55,975 nucleotides of DNA from an uncultured Clostridia bacterium (GTDB lineage Bacteria; Bacillota; Clostridia; Christensenellales; CAG-917). Below, piece by piece: positions 32,560 through 41,344 of the stretch. Below the pieces are notes generated by a model. The model saw nothing but the letters and a program-made list of their open reading frames with translations. It did not search any database and was not told the DNA's origin. Positions within the stretch are counted from its first letter, which is position 1. Each line of letters opens with the position of its first letter. The stretch covers positions 1-55,975 of the forward strand of contig CANQBO010000012.1 of NCBI GenBank assembly GCA_947589475.1, in the 5' to 3' direction. The position numbers and the translations under genes are program-made.

Positions 32560-32925
32560 TCACACCAAACACCAGCGGTTTTTGAACACGCTGTGTATTT
32601 GTAGTGCCAACGGTATGTCTGTAAATAAACTAAAATCGGGCGTCAACGCCGCATAATATTGTTTTATTTTTTCAACTTCGTCATCGGGCTTGTCATAGAC
32701 TTTGTCAAATTTCCAATCATGCATGAAAAAATGCAGCGTTTTTTCTGCATTTTCATCATTGTTTGCCTTTGACTTCGTAAAATCCACAAATCGGATCTTA
32801 TTCAAGTCTATAAATTGTTTTCGCACAACGGGAATGTTGTATTTTCCTACCCCGCGAAATTCGTTTCGCACAAGCAGGCGTTTATGTTTTGCCTTTTCAA
32901 TTTCATATTCCGTCAATTCTTTCAT
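32560..32925 (-). pseudogene. DUF4417 protein, C-terminally truncated
   Basis: 121 residues with the N-terminal half of DUF4417: LLVRNEFRGVGKYNIPVVRK, then VHFF-like TLHFFMHDWKFDKVY and LTPDFSLFTDIPL. The motif KNRWC, usually followed by GAYWQ and a further 80-100 residues, ends here in LV and a stop. The gene is thus cut in its conserved core, by a frameshift or deletion. DUF4417 proteins occur on phages and mobile elements and their function is unknown. ATG 32925 has AAGGAG upstream, within the end of the preceding broken gene. Confidence 0.65.
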
Positions 32926-32936
32926 AATATCTCCTT

Positions 32937-33167
32937 TTAATCTTCTGGCGGGGTATCATAGTCATGCTCGTCGCCGCAATACATGAAGCAAGGATGAATG
33001 ACCTCGTCCCATATGTCTTTCAAAAGTCTTCCACCTATGTTTGCCTTGTTGCGGAACTCATCTATGCTGTCGTACTCCTGTTGGAAGTCCTTATTGCAGA
33101 AAACCACCGTGCGTTCTTCGCTTGTATGTCCTTTTGGGTCGCTGTCTTTGCGTTTGGTTAATGCACC
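32937..33167 (-). pseudogene. 5'-truncated open frame ahead of the DUF4417 gene
   Basis: An open frame of about 76 codons ending at TAA 32939-32937, right before the Shine-Dalgarno of the DUF4417 gene. It lacks a start codon and has an in-frame stop just upstream. It contains HTSEERTVVFCNKDF, then EYDSIDEFRNKANIGG and CFMYCGDEHDYDTPPED. I do not recognise a named family. It looks like the C-terminal remnant of a small mobile-element gene that was co-transcribed with the DUF4417 gene. Both are probably decayed together. Confidence 0.5.
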
Positions 33168-33337
33168 TTAATTCACTAAATCTCATGTTTATACGCCGAA
33201 AATATCGTAATAAACTGCTTATTTTGAAAAATAAGCAATGCTGTTATTCGGCGAAAATGCGAAGCGGTCGAAGCTAAGTGCGCGTTGGATAGAGTGTGCG
33301 GGCGGAGACGTGAATTCAAGGCGTCGACGGGTCCCGC

Positions 33338-33366
33338 TTGACAGGGGCGCGGGGGCGGGATATAAT
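33338..33366 (+). promoter_or_regulatory. Consensus promoter abutting the mnmA start
   Basis: TTGACA (33338-33343), 17 bp, TATAAT (33361-33366). Only GGAGGC separates the -10 box from ATG 33373, so transcription should begin at or very near the start codon. Confidence 0.75.
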
Positions 33367-33372
33367 GGAGGC

Positions 33373-34455
33373 ATGAAACAGCGCGTAGTTGTAGGCATGT
33401 CGGGCGGAGTGGATTCCGCGGTCGCCGCCGCTCTTTTGAAGGAGCGGGGCTTTGATGTTGTGGGGCTTTACATGGCGAATTGGCGCGAGACCTCCGACGA
33501 CGGCTGTTGCACGGGCGAGCAGGATTGGAGCGACGTGCGCGACATCTGCGACGTCATCGGCATACCCTACTACTCCGTTGATTTTTCCAAACAATATATG
33601 GACAACGTTTTCACGCTGTTTGTGGAGGAGTACAAGCGCGGGCGCACGCCAAATCCCGACGTGCTTTGCAATCGCGAGATCAAGTTCGGACCGTTTGCGG
33701 AATTCGCGCGCGAGATGGGCGCGGACCTCATCGCGACAGGACACTATTGCGCGATAAGTCACGAGGGCGGCGCTCACACCCTGCTCCGCGCGGCGGACGA
33801 AAACAAAGACCAGACGTATTTCCTCAATCAAGTGCGTCCCGAACAACTTCGCGACGTCATTTTCCCGCTTGGCAACATGCTGAAGTCCGAAGTACGCGCG
33901 CTTGCGGAAAAATTCCGCATACCCGTGGCAAAAAAGAAGGACAGCACGGGCATTTGCTTCATAGGCGAGCGCAATTTCAGAAACTTTCTCTCGCAATACA
34001 TTCCCATGAGAAAGGGCGACATCGTCACGCAAGACGGCAAAAAAGTCGGCGTTCACGACGGCGTGTTTTTCTACACCATCGGACAGCGGCGAGGACTCGG
34101 CATAGGCGGCGCCGCGGACGGCAACGGCGAACGCTGGTTCGTCCTCGACAAGGACGTCGAAAAAAACCTCCTCATCGTCTCGCAGGGCGAGGACTCCGTA
34201 CTCTTTAAAAACGCACTTTGCACCGAAGGTTTCAACTTCATCACGCCCCCGCCGTCGCGCTCCTTTCCCTGCCTCGTGCGCATAAAGCACCGCGGTGCGC
34301 TCGAACCCGCCACGGCGACCCTTTCCGATGACGGGAATGTCAACATCGTCTTTGACCGCAAAGTGCGCGCCATCACCCCCGGACAATACGCAGTCATCTA
34401 TATCGACCGAGTCTGCCTCGGCGGTGGCGTCATATCCCGCGCCTTTGATGTGTAA
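33373..34455 (+). CDS. mnmA: tRNA-specific 2-thiouridylase MnmA
   Basis: 360 residues, the usual length. The enzyme activates U34 of Lys, Glu and Gln tRNAs with ATP and receives sulfur to form s2U. The N-type PP-loop is VVVGMSGGVDSAVAAALL (residues 4-21). The tRNA-recognition stretch is TPNPDVLCNREIKFG (about 95-109, with the catalytic Cys). GHYCAI, the second persulfide site DSTGICFIGERNF (about 192-204) and a central GQRRGLGIGG follow. The C-terminal beta-barrel ends in AITPGQYAVIY. Start ATG 33373 fits the family start (MKQRVVVGMSGG). A perfect promoter lies so close that the message may be leaderless. It stands alone, followed by a strong terminator. Confidence 0.97.
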   Translation: MKQRVVVGMSGGVDSAVAAALLKERGFDVVGLYMANWRETSDDGCCTGEQDWSDVRDICDVIGIPYYSVDFSKQYMDNVFTLFVEEYKRGRTPNPDVLCNREIKFGPFAEFAREMGADLIATGHYCAISHEGGAHTLLRAADENKDQTYFLNQVRPEQLRDVIFPLGNMLKSEVRALAEKFRIPVAKKKDSTGICFIGERNFRNFLSQYIPMRKGDIVTQDGKKVGVHDGVFFYTIGQRRGLGIGGAADGNGERWFVLDKDVEKNLLIVSQGEDSVLFKNALCTEGFNFITPPPSRSFPCLVRIKHRGALEPATATLSDDGNVNIVFDRKVRAITPGQYAVIYIDRVCLGGGVISRAFDV

Positions 34456-34569
34456 GATTATATTATGTGGGCTACGCGCCCACACTGCGGCAAGGGACCT
34501 CGTCTCCACATGCAGGGCTACTCGCACCGCGCCCTCGACAATGGATTTCGCCCCCTGCACCCCGCACTA

Positions 34570-34614
34570 AAAACGCGCAAACGTCGTGACTTTCGTCACT
34601 AGTTTGCGCGTTTT
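34570..34614 (+). terminator. Terminator of mnmA
   Basis: AAAACGCGCAAAC pairs with GTTTGCGCGTTTT, with an inner GTGAC/GTCAC stem, followed by CG and a weak T-tail; the T run is within the stem end. Confidence 0.7.
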
Positions 34615-34770
34615 CGATTGTCTGTATGGTACAAACTCCTGCGTAAGAGCTTGATATTTATGTTTATCGTGTCCGAGCGATAAACGTAATCTCTGTGCGA
34701 GCTACCTACACTTGACGTGTTTGAGTTCCAGATGTTTTCCGTATATTTTCCCACCCCATTATAGTCAGTA
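34615..34770. other. Non-coding spacer
   Basis: Between the mnmA terminator and the palindrome-bounded element; nothing identifiable. Confidence 0.4.
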
Positions 34771-35093
34771 CCACCAGCTTAGCTGGTGGCTTGCTCTGCG
34801 GCCCTGCCGCCCGTTCCCGGCATAGACGCAAAGCGTCCTTATCGCATGCCTATGCCTATATCCTGCGTTTTACCTCTTCCTATCGCTTATCGTATACTGT
34901 TGTTCCAAATTCATTTCTCTACTTGCTTTTTTATTATGTTGACTTTATGCAATATCATATGTTAAACTTTTCTTGTTCATATGAGATACCTCCATGTATT
35001 GAGTTCGCGGCTGACGGAACCGCTTACATCTTACACGGAGGTTTTATTTTTCTCATCGCTGAAGCTCTTCCTGCCTCACCAGCTTAGCTGGTG
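34771..35093. mobile_element. Small palindrome-bounded element (IS200/IS605- or PATE-like)
   Basis: Both ends carry the same hairpin: CCACCAGCT-T-AGCTGGTGG (34771-34789) and CACCAGCT-T-AGCTGGTG (35077-35093). The interior (about 290 bp) has no transposase but includes GACGCAAAGCGTC and ACCTCCATGT...ACACGGAGGT hairpins. End hairpins without target-repeat structure recall non-autonomous relatives of IS200/IS605 that are mobilised by TnpA. No internal gene is supported. Confidence 0.5.
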
Positions 35094-35103
35094 GTTAAGC
35101 CAC

Positions 35104-35133
35104 AAAAAAATGTCCGAAAACTCGGACATTTTT
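35104..35133 (-). terminator. Terminator of the opp operon
   Basis: Minus strand AAAATGTCCGA-GTTT-TCGGACATTTT, continuing into further T. It lies about 20 bases past the oppF stop. Confidence 0.85.
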
Positions 35134-35151
35134 CTTGTTTCTTATTTCATA

Positions 35152-36585
35152 TCAATCCTGCGGATAGAGGTGGCAAGCGACGAAGTGACCGTCGCCGTAG
35201 TCTTTGAATTTGGGCTCCACTTCGGAGCAGATGTCCATGCACTTACTGCAACGGGTGTGGAATTTGCAGCCCTTCGGCGGATGCGCGGGGGACGGGATGT
35301 CGCCCTGCAAGATTATGCGCTTGATCTTTGTGTCGGGGTCGGGAATGGGGACCGCCGAGAAGAGCGCTTGCGTATAAGGGTGCATCGGGTTGGAGAAGAG
35401 GTCCTTCTTCGAACCGAATTCCACCATATTGCCGAGATACATGACGCCCACCTCGTCCGAGATGTGCTCGACGACGGAGAGGTCGTGCGAGATGAAGATG
35501 TACGCAAGGTTGTCCGACTCCTGCAGATCCTTGAAAAGGTTTATGACCTGCGCCTGAATGGACACGTCGAGTGCGCTGACAGGCTCGTCGCAGATGACGA
35601 GCTTCGGCTTTAGCGCGAGCGCTTTCGCGATGCAGATACGTTGTCTCTGTCCGCCTGAGAACTCGTGGGGATAGCGCTCGAAATAATGGGGTTGCAGACC
35701 GCACTTAAGCATTATGTCCACGACATAGTCCTTGTATTGCTCCTTTGGTACGATCTTGTGCGTCTTGACCGCCTCGCCGACGATCTCGCCGACTGTGAGC
35801 CTCGGAGAGAGCGACGCATACGGGTCCTGAAATATCATCTGGAAGTGCGGACGCATGCGCCTCAGCGCCTCGCCCTTCAACTTTTCGATGTGCTTGCCCT
35901 CGAAGATTATCTCGCCGTCCGTGGGCTGATACAAGCGCAATATCGTGCGACCCAAAGTCGTCTTGCCGCAACCGGACTCGCCGACGATGCCTATCGTCTT
36001 GCCCTGCCTAAGCTCAAAAGAAACGCCGTCCACCGCCTTGAGGTAGACATTTTTGCGCTTGTCTATCGAGGTCTTGATGGGGAACCACTCCTTGAGGTTC
36101 ACGACCTTGAGCAGCGGTATATCCTCTGCGGGAGCGCCCTCCTGCGCGCCGTCAAGCTGTACGGCTTGCGACGGCTCGCACTCATACTCGGGAGCCGCCT
36201 CTCCCACATATTCGGGAGCGTGCTCTTCCGCCTTACTTTCGGGCATTTCCTCGGGCTTCTCATCTATCGTCTCAGATGGAGTTCCCGAATTTTTATCCTC
36301 GGCGGCGTCTTCGAATTCGCGCTCCGAAATCGGCGCTTCCTCCGCGGTTGTCTCGGTTTTCGGCTTCTCCGTCGTCTTGATCTCCGCGGGAGCGTCCTGC
36401 CCCGCCTTCTTGCTCAAATCGTCGTTTGAAGGCTGTTTCTTCCGCCCTCTCTTTGCGGGTACGGGCTTGCCCAAAATGGCGGCAACTTGCGCCTCGCTTA
36501 TATCTTGCGCTTGCTCCTCGGGAGCCGTTTGAGTGGGCTGATCGACGACGCTGAGAGCGTTTTCATCGGTGTTGATTTCATTCAT
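35152..36585 (-). CDS. oppF: Oligopeptide ABC transporter ATPase OppF, with acidic N-terminal extension
   Basis: 477 residues; ordinary OppF is about 310-330. Start ATG 36585 overlaps the oppD stop by eight bases. Residues 1 to about 150 are low-complexity and acidic, Ala/Glu/Pro-rich (PSNDDLSKKAGQDAPAE, then EEAPISEREFEDAAEDK and EEMPESKAEEHAPEYVGEAA). One short basic island (KPVPAKRGRKKQ) interrupts. The ATPase then follows with Walker A GESGCGKTTLG, Q-loop IFQDPYASLSP, signature FSGGQRQR, Walker B LVICDEPVSALDVS and switch FISHDL. The C-terminal peptide-transporter region with Cys-rich CKFHTRCSKCMDIC (likely Fe-S binding as in DppD/OppD) is present. Last gene of the operon, before a strong terminator. 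Confidence 0.92.
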   Translation of the reverse strand: MNEINTDENALSVVDQPTQTAPEEQAQDISEAQVAAILGKPVPAKRGRKKQPSNDDLSKKAGQDAPAEIKTTEKPKTETTAEEAPISEREFEDAAEDKNSGTPSETIDEKPEEMPESKAEEHAPEYVGEAAPEYECEPSQAVQLDGAQEGAPAEDIPLLKVVNLKEWFPIKTSIDKRKNVYLKAVDGVSFELRQGKTIGIVGESGCGKTTLGRTILRLYQPTDGEIIFEGKHIEKLKGEALRRMRPHFQMIFQDPYASLSPRLTVGEIVGEAVKTHKIVPKEQYKDYVVDIMLKCGLQPHYFERYPHEFSGGQRQRICIAKALALKPKLVICDEPVSALDVSIQAQVINLFKDLQESDNLAYIFISHDLSVVEHISDEVGVMYLGNMVEFGSKKDLFSNPMHPYTQALFSAVPIPDPDTKIKRIILQGDIPSPAHPPKGCKFHTRCSKCMDICSEVEPKFKDYGDGHFVACHLYPQD

Positions 36586-38128
36586 CGGCTTCTTCATTTT
36601 CATGCTCCTTGAGAATATCTTTGTAACGGTGGCAAGCGACAAAGTGCGTCGGCGACACCTGCACCATCTCGGGATAGGGGTTGTTGCAAGCGGCGCACTT
36701 CATATTGCATCTGTCCTTGAAATAGCAAGTCGACGGCATATTGATGGGGTTGGGGACATTGCCCGGAATGCTGTACAGTCTGTCCACTTCCTTGCCGACG
36801 ACGGGCTTGCTCTGTTGCAGACCTATCGTATAGGGATGGAGCGGAGTCTTGAATATCTCGCGCACCGTGCCCTTTTCCACAACTCTGCCCGCGTACATGA
36901 CGACGACGTAGTCCACCATTTCCGCGATGACTCCGAGGTCGTGCGTGATGAGCATTATGCTTCCGCTGATCTTATCCTTGACGTCCCTCAAAAGGTCGAG
37001 TATCTGCGCCTGTATCGTGACGTCGAGCGCGGTCGTAGGCTCGTCAGCTATGATGAGCTTCGGGTTGCAGCAGAGCGCCATTGCGATCATTACGCGCTGA
37101 CGCATGCCGCCCGAAAGCTGGTGCGGATAGGACTTGTATACGTGTTCGGGCATCGCGATGCCGACAAGATCGAGCATCTCGAGACTGCGCTTTTTGGCGT
37201 CCTCTTTGTCAGCGCCGTTGACGTGCAACAATGTCACCTCGTCAAGCTGATACCCTATCGTAAAGACGGGGTTCAAGCTTGTCATAGGCTCCTGGAAGAT
37301 CATTGCGATCTCCCTGCCGCGTATGTTGTACATATCCTTTGCGGGCATTTTTGCTACGTCGAAAACTTCCTCGTGCTCGTCAAAGACGGTGCGCTCTTTA
37401 AGCTTGCCCTTCTTTTTGTACGCTTGTTCGAGAACGGGAGACCCGTCCTCTTTGAGAATGGGCTTGCCGTCATTGTCAAGCGCGGGTATAAGCACGGGTT
37501 TTTTAATTTTTTTGTAGGTGGGGTTGCCTTTTTTGTCGAGGATGGGGCGCGTCATTGGGTTGCCGTCCTCATCGAGGACGCGCTTGCCCTCTTCGTCGAG
37601 CACATCTTCTACGGCGGGGATCTTCTCCGTCGTGAATTTGAGCTTCCCCTTGCCGTGGCGCGCTTGTCTCATTATGGGGTTTCCGTCCGCGTCCTTGACG
37701 ACGTTGCCGTCGCTGTCGACGATCTCCTCAAAGACAGGTTCTTTGCCCACGGGAGTCCTGACTGTGGAGCGGAAGCGTATACTGCCCTCCACGATCTGTC
37801 CCATAGGACCTTGCACGAGTTGCATGAGCGAGAGGCTGGTGACGGACTTGCCGCAACCCGACTCGCCCACTACGCCCACCGTAGAACCTTGCGGGATGTC
37901 GAATGACACGCCGTTGACAGCCTTGACGGTGCCGTTGTCCGTAAAGAAGTAGGTGTGCAGGTCGTCGAACTCCACGATATTTTTGGGATCGCGCATCTCG
38001 GTGACATAGTCCTCGTGCTTGTACGCGGCACGTTTTTTCTGCAACTCCTTGATGGTGCGCGAATTGTTTTTGGCTATTTGGCGCGACTCTTTGGCGGTTA
38101 TATAGTGCTTGTTTTTCTCTTCTGCCAT
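36578..38128 (-). CDS. oppD: Oligopeptide ABC transporter ATPase OppD with a large insertion after Walker A
   Basis: 516 residues. A basic N-terminal tail (MAEEKNKHYITAKESRQ) precedes the ATPase core. Walker A GESGCGKS is at 88-95. Between EGSIRF (about 114-119) and YNIRGREIAMIFQEP (267-281), where relatives have a dozen or so residues, there is an insert of about 145 residues. It contains seven copies of a D-x-D-G-x-P-like motif (DSDGN, DADGNPI, DEEGKRV, DEDGNPM, DKKGNPT, DNDGKPI, KEDGSPV). The Q-loop, signature LSGGMRQRVMIA, Walker B IIADEPTTALDVT and switch LITHDL remain intact, as does the Cys cluster CYFKDRCNMKCAAC. ATP-driven peptide uptake with OppF is predicted. ATG 38128 follows GGAGG. 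Confidence 0.92.
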   Translation of the reverse strand: MAEEKNKHYITAKESRQIAKNNSRTIKELQKKRAAYKHEDYVTEMRDPKNIVEFDDLHTYFFTDNGTVKAVNGVSFDIPQGSTVGVVGESGCGKSVTSLSLMQLVQGPMGQIVEGSIRFRSTVRTPVGKEPVFEEIVDSDGNVVKDADGNPIMRQARHGKGKLKFTTEKIPAVEDVLDEEGKRVLDEDGNPMTRPILDKKGNPTYKKIKKPVLIPALDNDGKPILKEDGSPVLEQAYKKKGKLKERTVFDEHEEVFDVAKMPAKDMYNIRGREIAMIFQEPMTSLNPVFTIGYQLDEVTLLHVNGADKEDAKKRSLEMLDLVGIAMPEHVYKSYPHQLSGGMRQRVMIAMALCCNPKLIIADEPTTALDVTIQAQILDLLRDVKDKISGSIMLITHDLGVIAEMVDYVVVMYAGRVVEKGTVREIFKTPLHPYTIGLQQSKPVVGKEVDRLYSIPGNVPNPINMPSTCYFKDRCNMKCAACNNPYPEMVQVSPTHFVACHRYKDILKEHENEEADE

Positions 38129-38131
38129 AGT

Positions 38132-39493
38132 TTACCTCCTCGCCTTTGGGTCGAAAGCGTCTCTCAAGCCGTCGCCGACAAAGTTGAAGCCGAGCACCGC
38201 AAGCACAATGAGTATGCCCGGGGTTATCCACAGGTTGGGATAATTCGTGAGCACCATATTGTTTGTAGCGGCATTTATCATGTTGCCCCATGTCGCGTAT
38301 TGCGTGGGGAGTCCTATGCCCAAATATCCGAGGGTCGCCTCGGTCAGTATTATGCCGCCTAAGCCGAGCGTCATCGAAACTATGAGTTGCGGAATGACGT
38401 TTGGAATGAGGTGTTTGAATATCTTTCTGCTCACGGTCAAGCCGCTCGCCTCCGCGCTGAGCATGAAGTCTTGCTCTCTGAGCGACAAGATCTGTCCGCG
38501 CACAAGCCTTGCGGTGCCCGCCCAGCCGAAGAGCGTCATCATTGCCATCATTATGTACAGCCTTTCGACGCCGTAGAGGTTGAGACCTTCGAGCGCGACG
38601 CCCACGATCATCAACATGGGCATCGTAGGTACGCAGTTGAAGATGTCGACGATACGCATGATGATCTGGTCAACCCACTTGCCGAAATAGCCCGAGATGC
38701 CGCCCAGCAATACGCCGAGGAAAGTTTCCAAAATTATGACGACGAAGCCTATTGTCAGCGAGATCCTGCCGCCGTACATCAGCCTCGAGAAAACGTCGAA
38801 GCCCTTGTCGTCCGTGCCGAACAGATGCGTCGTTGAGGGCGCGAGGTAGTTGGACGGGGTGGAATATGTGACGATGTAAACGGTGTTGCTTCCGCCCTCG
38901 GAGTCATAGACTGCGTTGGGGTTGTTTTTGGCGTCGCTTTCCTCTATGTTTATCTCGTTTGTATACTCGTAAGTAACGGGATTTGAGCGGTCCGCTTCCT
39001 GCTCGCCCCAAATGAAGGGGCATACGTCCTTGAACACAGGTCCGAGGAAGGAGAATGCGAACAATATCACAAGAATTACAAGTCCCGTAATTGACAGTTT
39101 CGAGCGAAAGAATCTCTTCGCAACGATGCGCCCGGGGCTTAGCGTCCTCGTGGTGATCTCCTCGATAGATTCCTCGCTCGCGTCCTCGACGTAGGGCTGA
39201 CTTGCCGCGTCTGAGAGTATCTCGTCCATGTCAATCGAGACGGGAGCGGGCTGTTCGTTTTGTATTGCGACCTCCGCCTCATCGTTTGCTTCGACATTCT
39301 CGGCGTTTATGCCCGTCGAAGAACTGTCGTCGCCTACAACGACGATTTCCGAAGTGTTTTGCGCCTCTACTTCGGGCGCGTCTACGGCTGTCCCCGTCTC
39401 GGGAGCGGCTTGTTCGGTCATGTTAGGCTCTGTTTCCGCAAAAGACGTAGCGGGGGTGTTGTCTAGCATATCGTTTCCGAATTCTTTGTCCAT
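38132..39493 (-). CDS. oppC: Oligopeptide ABC permease OppC with acidic N-terminal tail
   Basis: 453 residues against about 300 in relatives. Residues 1-115 form an acidic, disordered-looking cytoplasmic tail (repeated E/D with PAPVSIDMDEILSD). Then the usual start RIVAKRFFRSKLSITGLVIL (helix 1) follows. A periplasmic loop of about 100 residues (DRSNPVTYEYTNEINIEESD and onwards) carries the typical HLFGTDDKGFDVFSRLMYGGR. Five further helices hold the EAA loop AEASGLTVSRKIFKHLIPN. Start ATG 39493 follows GGAGGG, nine bases after the oppB stop region. Together with OppB it forms the membrane channel. Confidence 0.92.
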   Translation of the reverse strand: MDKEFGNDMLDNTPATSFAETEPNMTEQAAPETGTAVDAPEVEAQNTSEIVVVGDDSSSTGINAENVEANDEAEVAIQNEQPAPVSIDMDEILSDAASQPYVEDASEESIEEITTRTLSPGRIVAKRFFRSKLSITGLVILVILFAFSFLGPVFKDVCPFIWGEQEADRSNPVTYEYTNEINIEESDAKNNPNAVYDSEGGSNTVYIVTYSTPSNYLAPSTTHLFGTDDKGFDVFSRLMYGGRISLTIGFVVIILETFLGVLLGGISGYFGKWVDQIIMRIVDIFNCVPTMPMLMIVGVALEGLNLYGVERLYIMMAMMTLFGWAGTARLVRGQILSLREQDFMLSAEASGLTVSRKIFKHLIPNVIPQLIVSMTLGLGGIILTEATLGYLGIGLPTQYATWGNMINAATNNMVLTNYPNLWITPGILIVLAVLGFNFVGDGLRDAFDPKARR

Positions 39494-39502
39494 AGCGCCC
39501 TC

Positions 39503-41251
39503 CTACTTTCCTATCTTGACGCGCGGGTCGACGACCGCGTACATCAAGTCGCTGAAAAGCGTGCCCAACACCGTCATGACGGCGAGGAACATGTTGTATC
39601 CCATAATGAACGGCACGTCCGCGACGACGAGCGCGTCATATGCAAGCTTGCCTATGCCCGGTATGGCGAAGACCGTTTCCGTGATCATTGCGCCGCCGAA
39701 CAAACTCGGCAGAGTGCCCGCGAGCAGTGTGACGAGCGGCACGAGCGTGTTGCGGAAGGCGTGTTTATATATGACGGTCTTTTCGCTCAAGCCTTTCGCT
39801 CTTGCGGTACGCACGTAGTCCGCGTTGAGCGCCTCGAGGGTGTTCGTCCTCGTGTAGCGCATAAGTCCGCCGATGGACAGGATGACGAGCACCGCCATAG
39901 GCATTATCATGTGCCACAACATATCGCCGAGCCTCACGATCCAGCTTGCGCCCGAACCCGCGAGGGACGCGGACATCAAGCCTCCTACTTCAAACCAGCC
40001 GAGACCGACGGCGAAAACTCTTATGAACAGCGCGCCGAGGAAGAATGTCGGCAAGCTGATGCCTATCATCGTAAATATGGTGACCGTGTAGTCAACGAAG
40101 CCGTACTGATTGACAGCCGCCTTTATGCCGAGCGGTATCGCGATGAGGAATTGCAGTACAGTGGCGATGAAAGCGATGGCAAACGAGATGCCCATATTGT
40201 CAAGAATGACGTCCGCGACAGGTCGCTTATACTTGAATGAAGTGCCGAGGTCGCCCTTGAGCATGTTGCCGAGCCAATTGAAATAGCTCTTGAGTACGCT
40301 TCCCGTCTTATCCCAAAAATTAGCCTTGCGGTATTTGACGTTCATCGAATAGGTCTTGACGTTGAATTCGGACCCCATAGTCATGGTCACTGCCAATTGA
40401 CGAGTGGCGTTACGGTCGATGACAAGATGCCCATTGTCGTCCGTTTTGCGCCATTCGTCCGAGAATGCAAGCCGATAAGTGCCGGTTTCTTTGACTTCAA
40501 AATCCTCGACGATCGTGATCTCTCCGTCATCTTCGCCCTCACCCTCTTCGCCGACGACTCTTTGCACGCCTTCGCCGAGTTCGACAACGCCGCGATATGT
40601 ATATGGGAATTCTTTAGGCGTTGACGTTTCGCCCGTCACTCCGTTGACGCTGGTGTAGACCGCGACGCCCCTGCTGAGTGCCAAGACGTAGTCCGTGGTT
40701 CCGTCATCGAATGTCCATGTCGTTTCAAGCATCGTATCTGCGCCGCTGTTTTGAGGTCTGTACTCGCCCTGCTGAATGCCGGCGTTGTTTCCGATCGCAA
40801 GCCTGTTGGCGCTCTTGTTCAGCGTGCATTTCACCTCGCTGCCGCCGTCAAGCAAGATGACGACTTCGTTCGGCTCGCTGAATTTGATTTGGTGATTGCC
40901 GCTTCCGTAATAGCTGCCCGCATACCATTCCGCATAGGAAATGCCGCCAAGAAGCACGTCCTCTTCAAAGACGACTTCTTTAGTGTTGCGGGTGAACTTC
41001 TCGCCGCTGTACATACTGCCGTCGCCCGGTGTAAACTCCAGATATGCGTCGGGCATATTGAGTCCGTACAGCTCCTTGATGCGGTCAAGGTCCTCCTGCT
41101 TCATCGTGCCCTGCGAGATCGCGCCCTGAAACTGTTGATCGACAAAGTCGGTGGGCATCATGCGGGCAAGCCCGTAGATTATCACCGATACGCCAAACAG
41201 TATCAAAAGCGAAAGCAACAGTCGCTTGATGATGTACTTTATTGTTTCCAT
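39503..41251 (-). CDS. oppB: Oligopeptide ABC permease OppB with a large extracytoplasmic insertion
   Basis: 582 residues; normal OppB is about 310-330. Helix 1 (RLLLSLLILFGVSVIIYGLARMMP) is normal, followed by the conserved ARMMPTDFVD. After LYGLNMP an insert of about 240 residues (residues 68-310) lies outside the membrane. It is beta-rich, with segments such as WYAGSYYGSGNHQIKF, WTFDDGTTDYVLALSRG and GTYRLAFSDEWRKTDDNG. The canonical NWLGNMLKGDLGTSFKYKRPV and five remaining helices with the EAA loop TARAKGLSEKTVIYKHAFRN follow. The insert could dock the enlarged OppA or the cell-surface protease. Start ATG 41251 follows GGAAGGA. Confidence 0.92.
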   Translation of the reverse strand: METIKYIIKRLLLSLLILFGVSVIIYGLARMMPTDFVDQQFQGAISQGTMKQEDLDRIKELYGLNMPDAYLEFTPGDGSMYSGEKFTRNTKEVVFEEDVLLGGISYAEWYAGSYYGSGNHQIKFSEPNEVVILLDGGSEVKCTLNKSANRLAIGNNAGIQQGEYRPQNSGADTMLETTWTFDDGTTDYVLALSRGVAVYTSVNGVTGETSTPKEFPYTYRGVVELGEGVQRVVGEEGEGEDDGEITIVEDFEVKETGTYRLAFSDEWRKTDDNGHLVIDRNATRQLAVTMTMGSEFNVKTYSMNVKYRKANFWDKTGSVLKSYFNWLGNMLKGDLGTSFKYKRPVADVILDNMGISFAIAFIATVLQFLIAIPLGIKAAVNQYGFVDYTVTIFTMIGISLPTFFLGALFIRVFAVGLGWFEVGGLMSASLAGSGASWIVRLGDMLWHMIMPMAVLVILSIGGLMRYTRTNTLEALNADYVRTARAKGLSEKTVIYKHAFRNTLVPLVTLLAGTLPSLFGGAMITETVFAIPGIGKLAYDALVVADVPFIMGYNMFLAVMTVLGTLFSDLMYAVVDPRVKIGK

Positions 41252-41272
41252 AAAAAGTCCTTCCTTGTTACG

Positions 41273-41328
41273 CGTCTGCCGAAGCGAGATGTTTCGGCAG
41301 ACGTTTCAGGATATCCCGAATTCGGGAT
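41273..41328 (-). promoter_or_regulatory. Intercistronic stem-loops between oppA and oppB
   Basis: An 11-bp stem CGTCTGCCGAA / TTCGGCAGACG (41273-41303) and a perfect palindrome ATCCCGAATTCGGGAT (41313-41328) lie in the 93-base gap. Neither has a T-tail. Such structures after a binding-protein gene often stabilise the upstream message and set higher OppA levels. Confidence 0.55.
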
Positions 41329-41344
41329 GTTGCCAAATTAGGTT

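Noticed and set aside
33316..34560. A 414-codon minus-strand open frame across mnmA
   Set aside because: It mirrors the mnmA reading frame in high-G+C codons; mnmA motifs are unambiguous.
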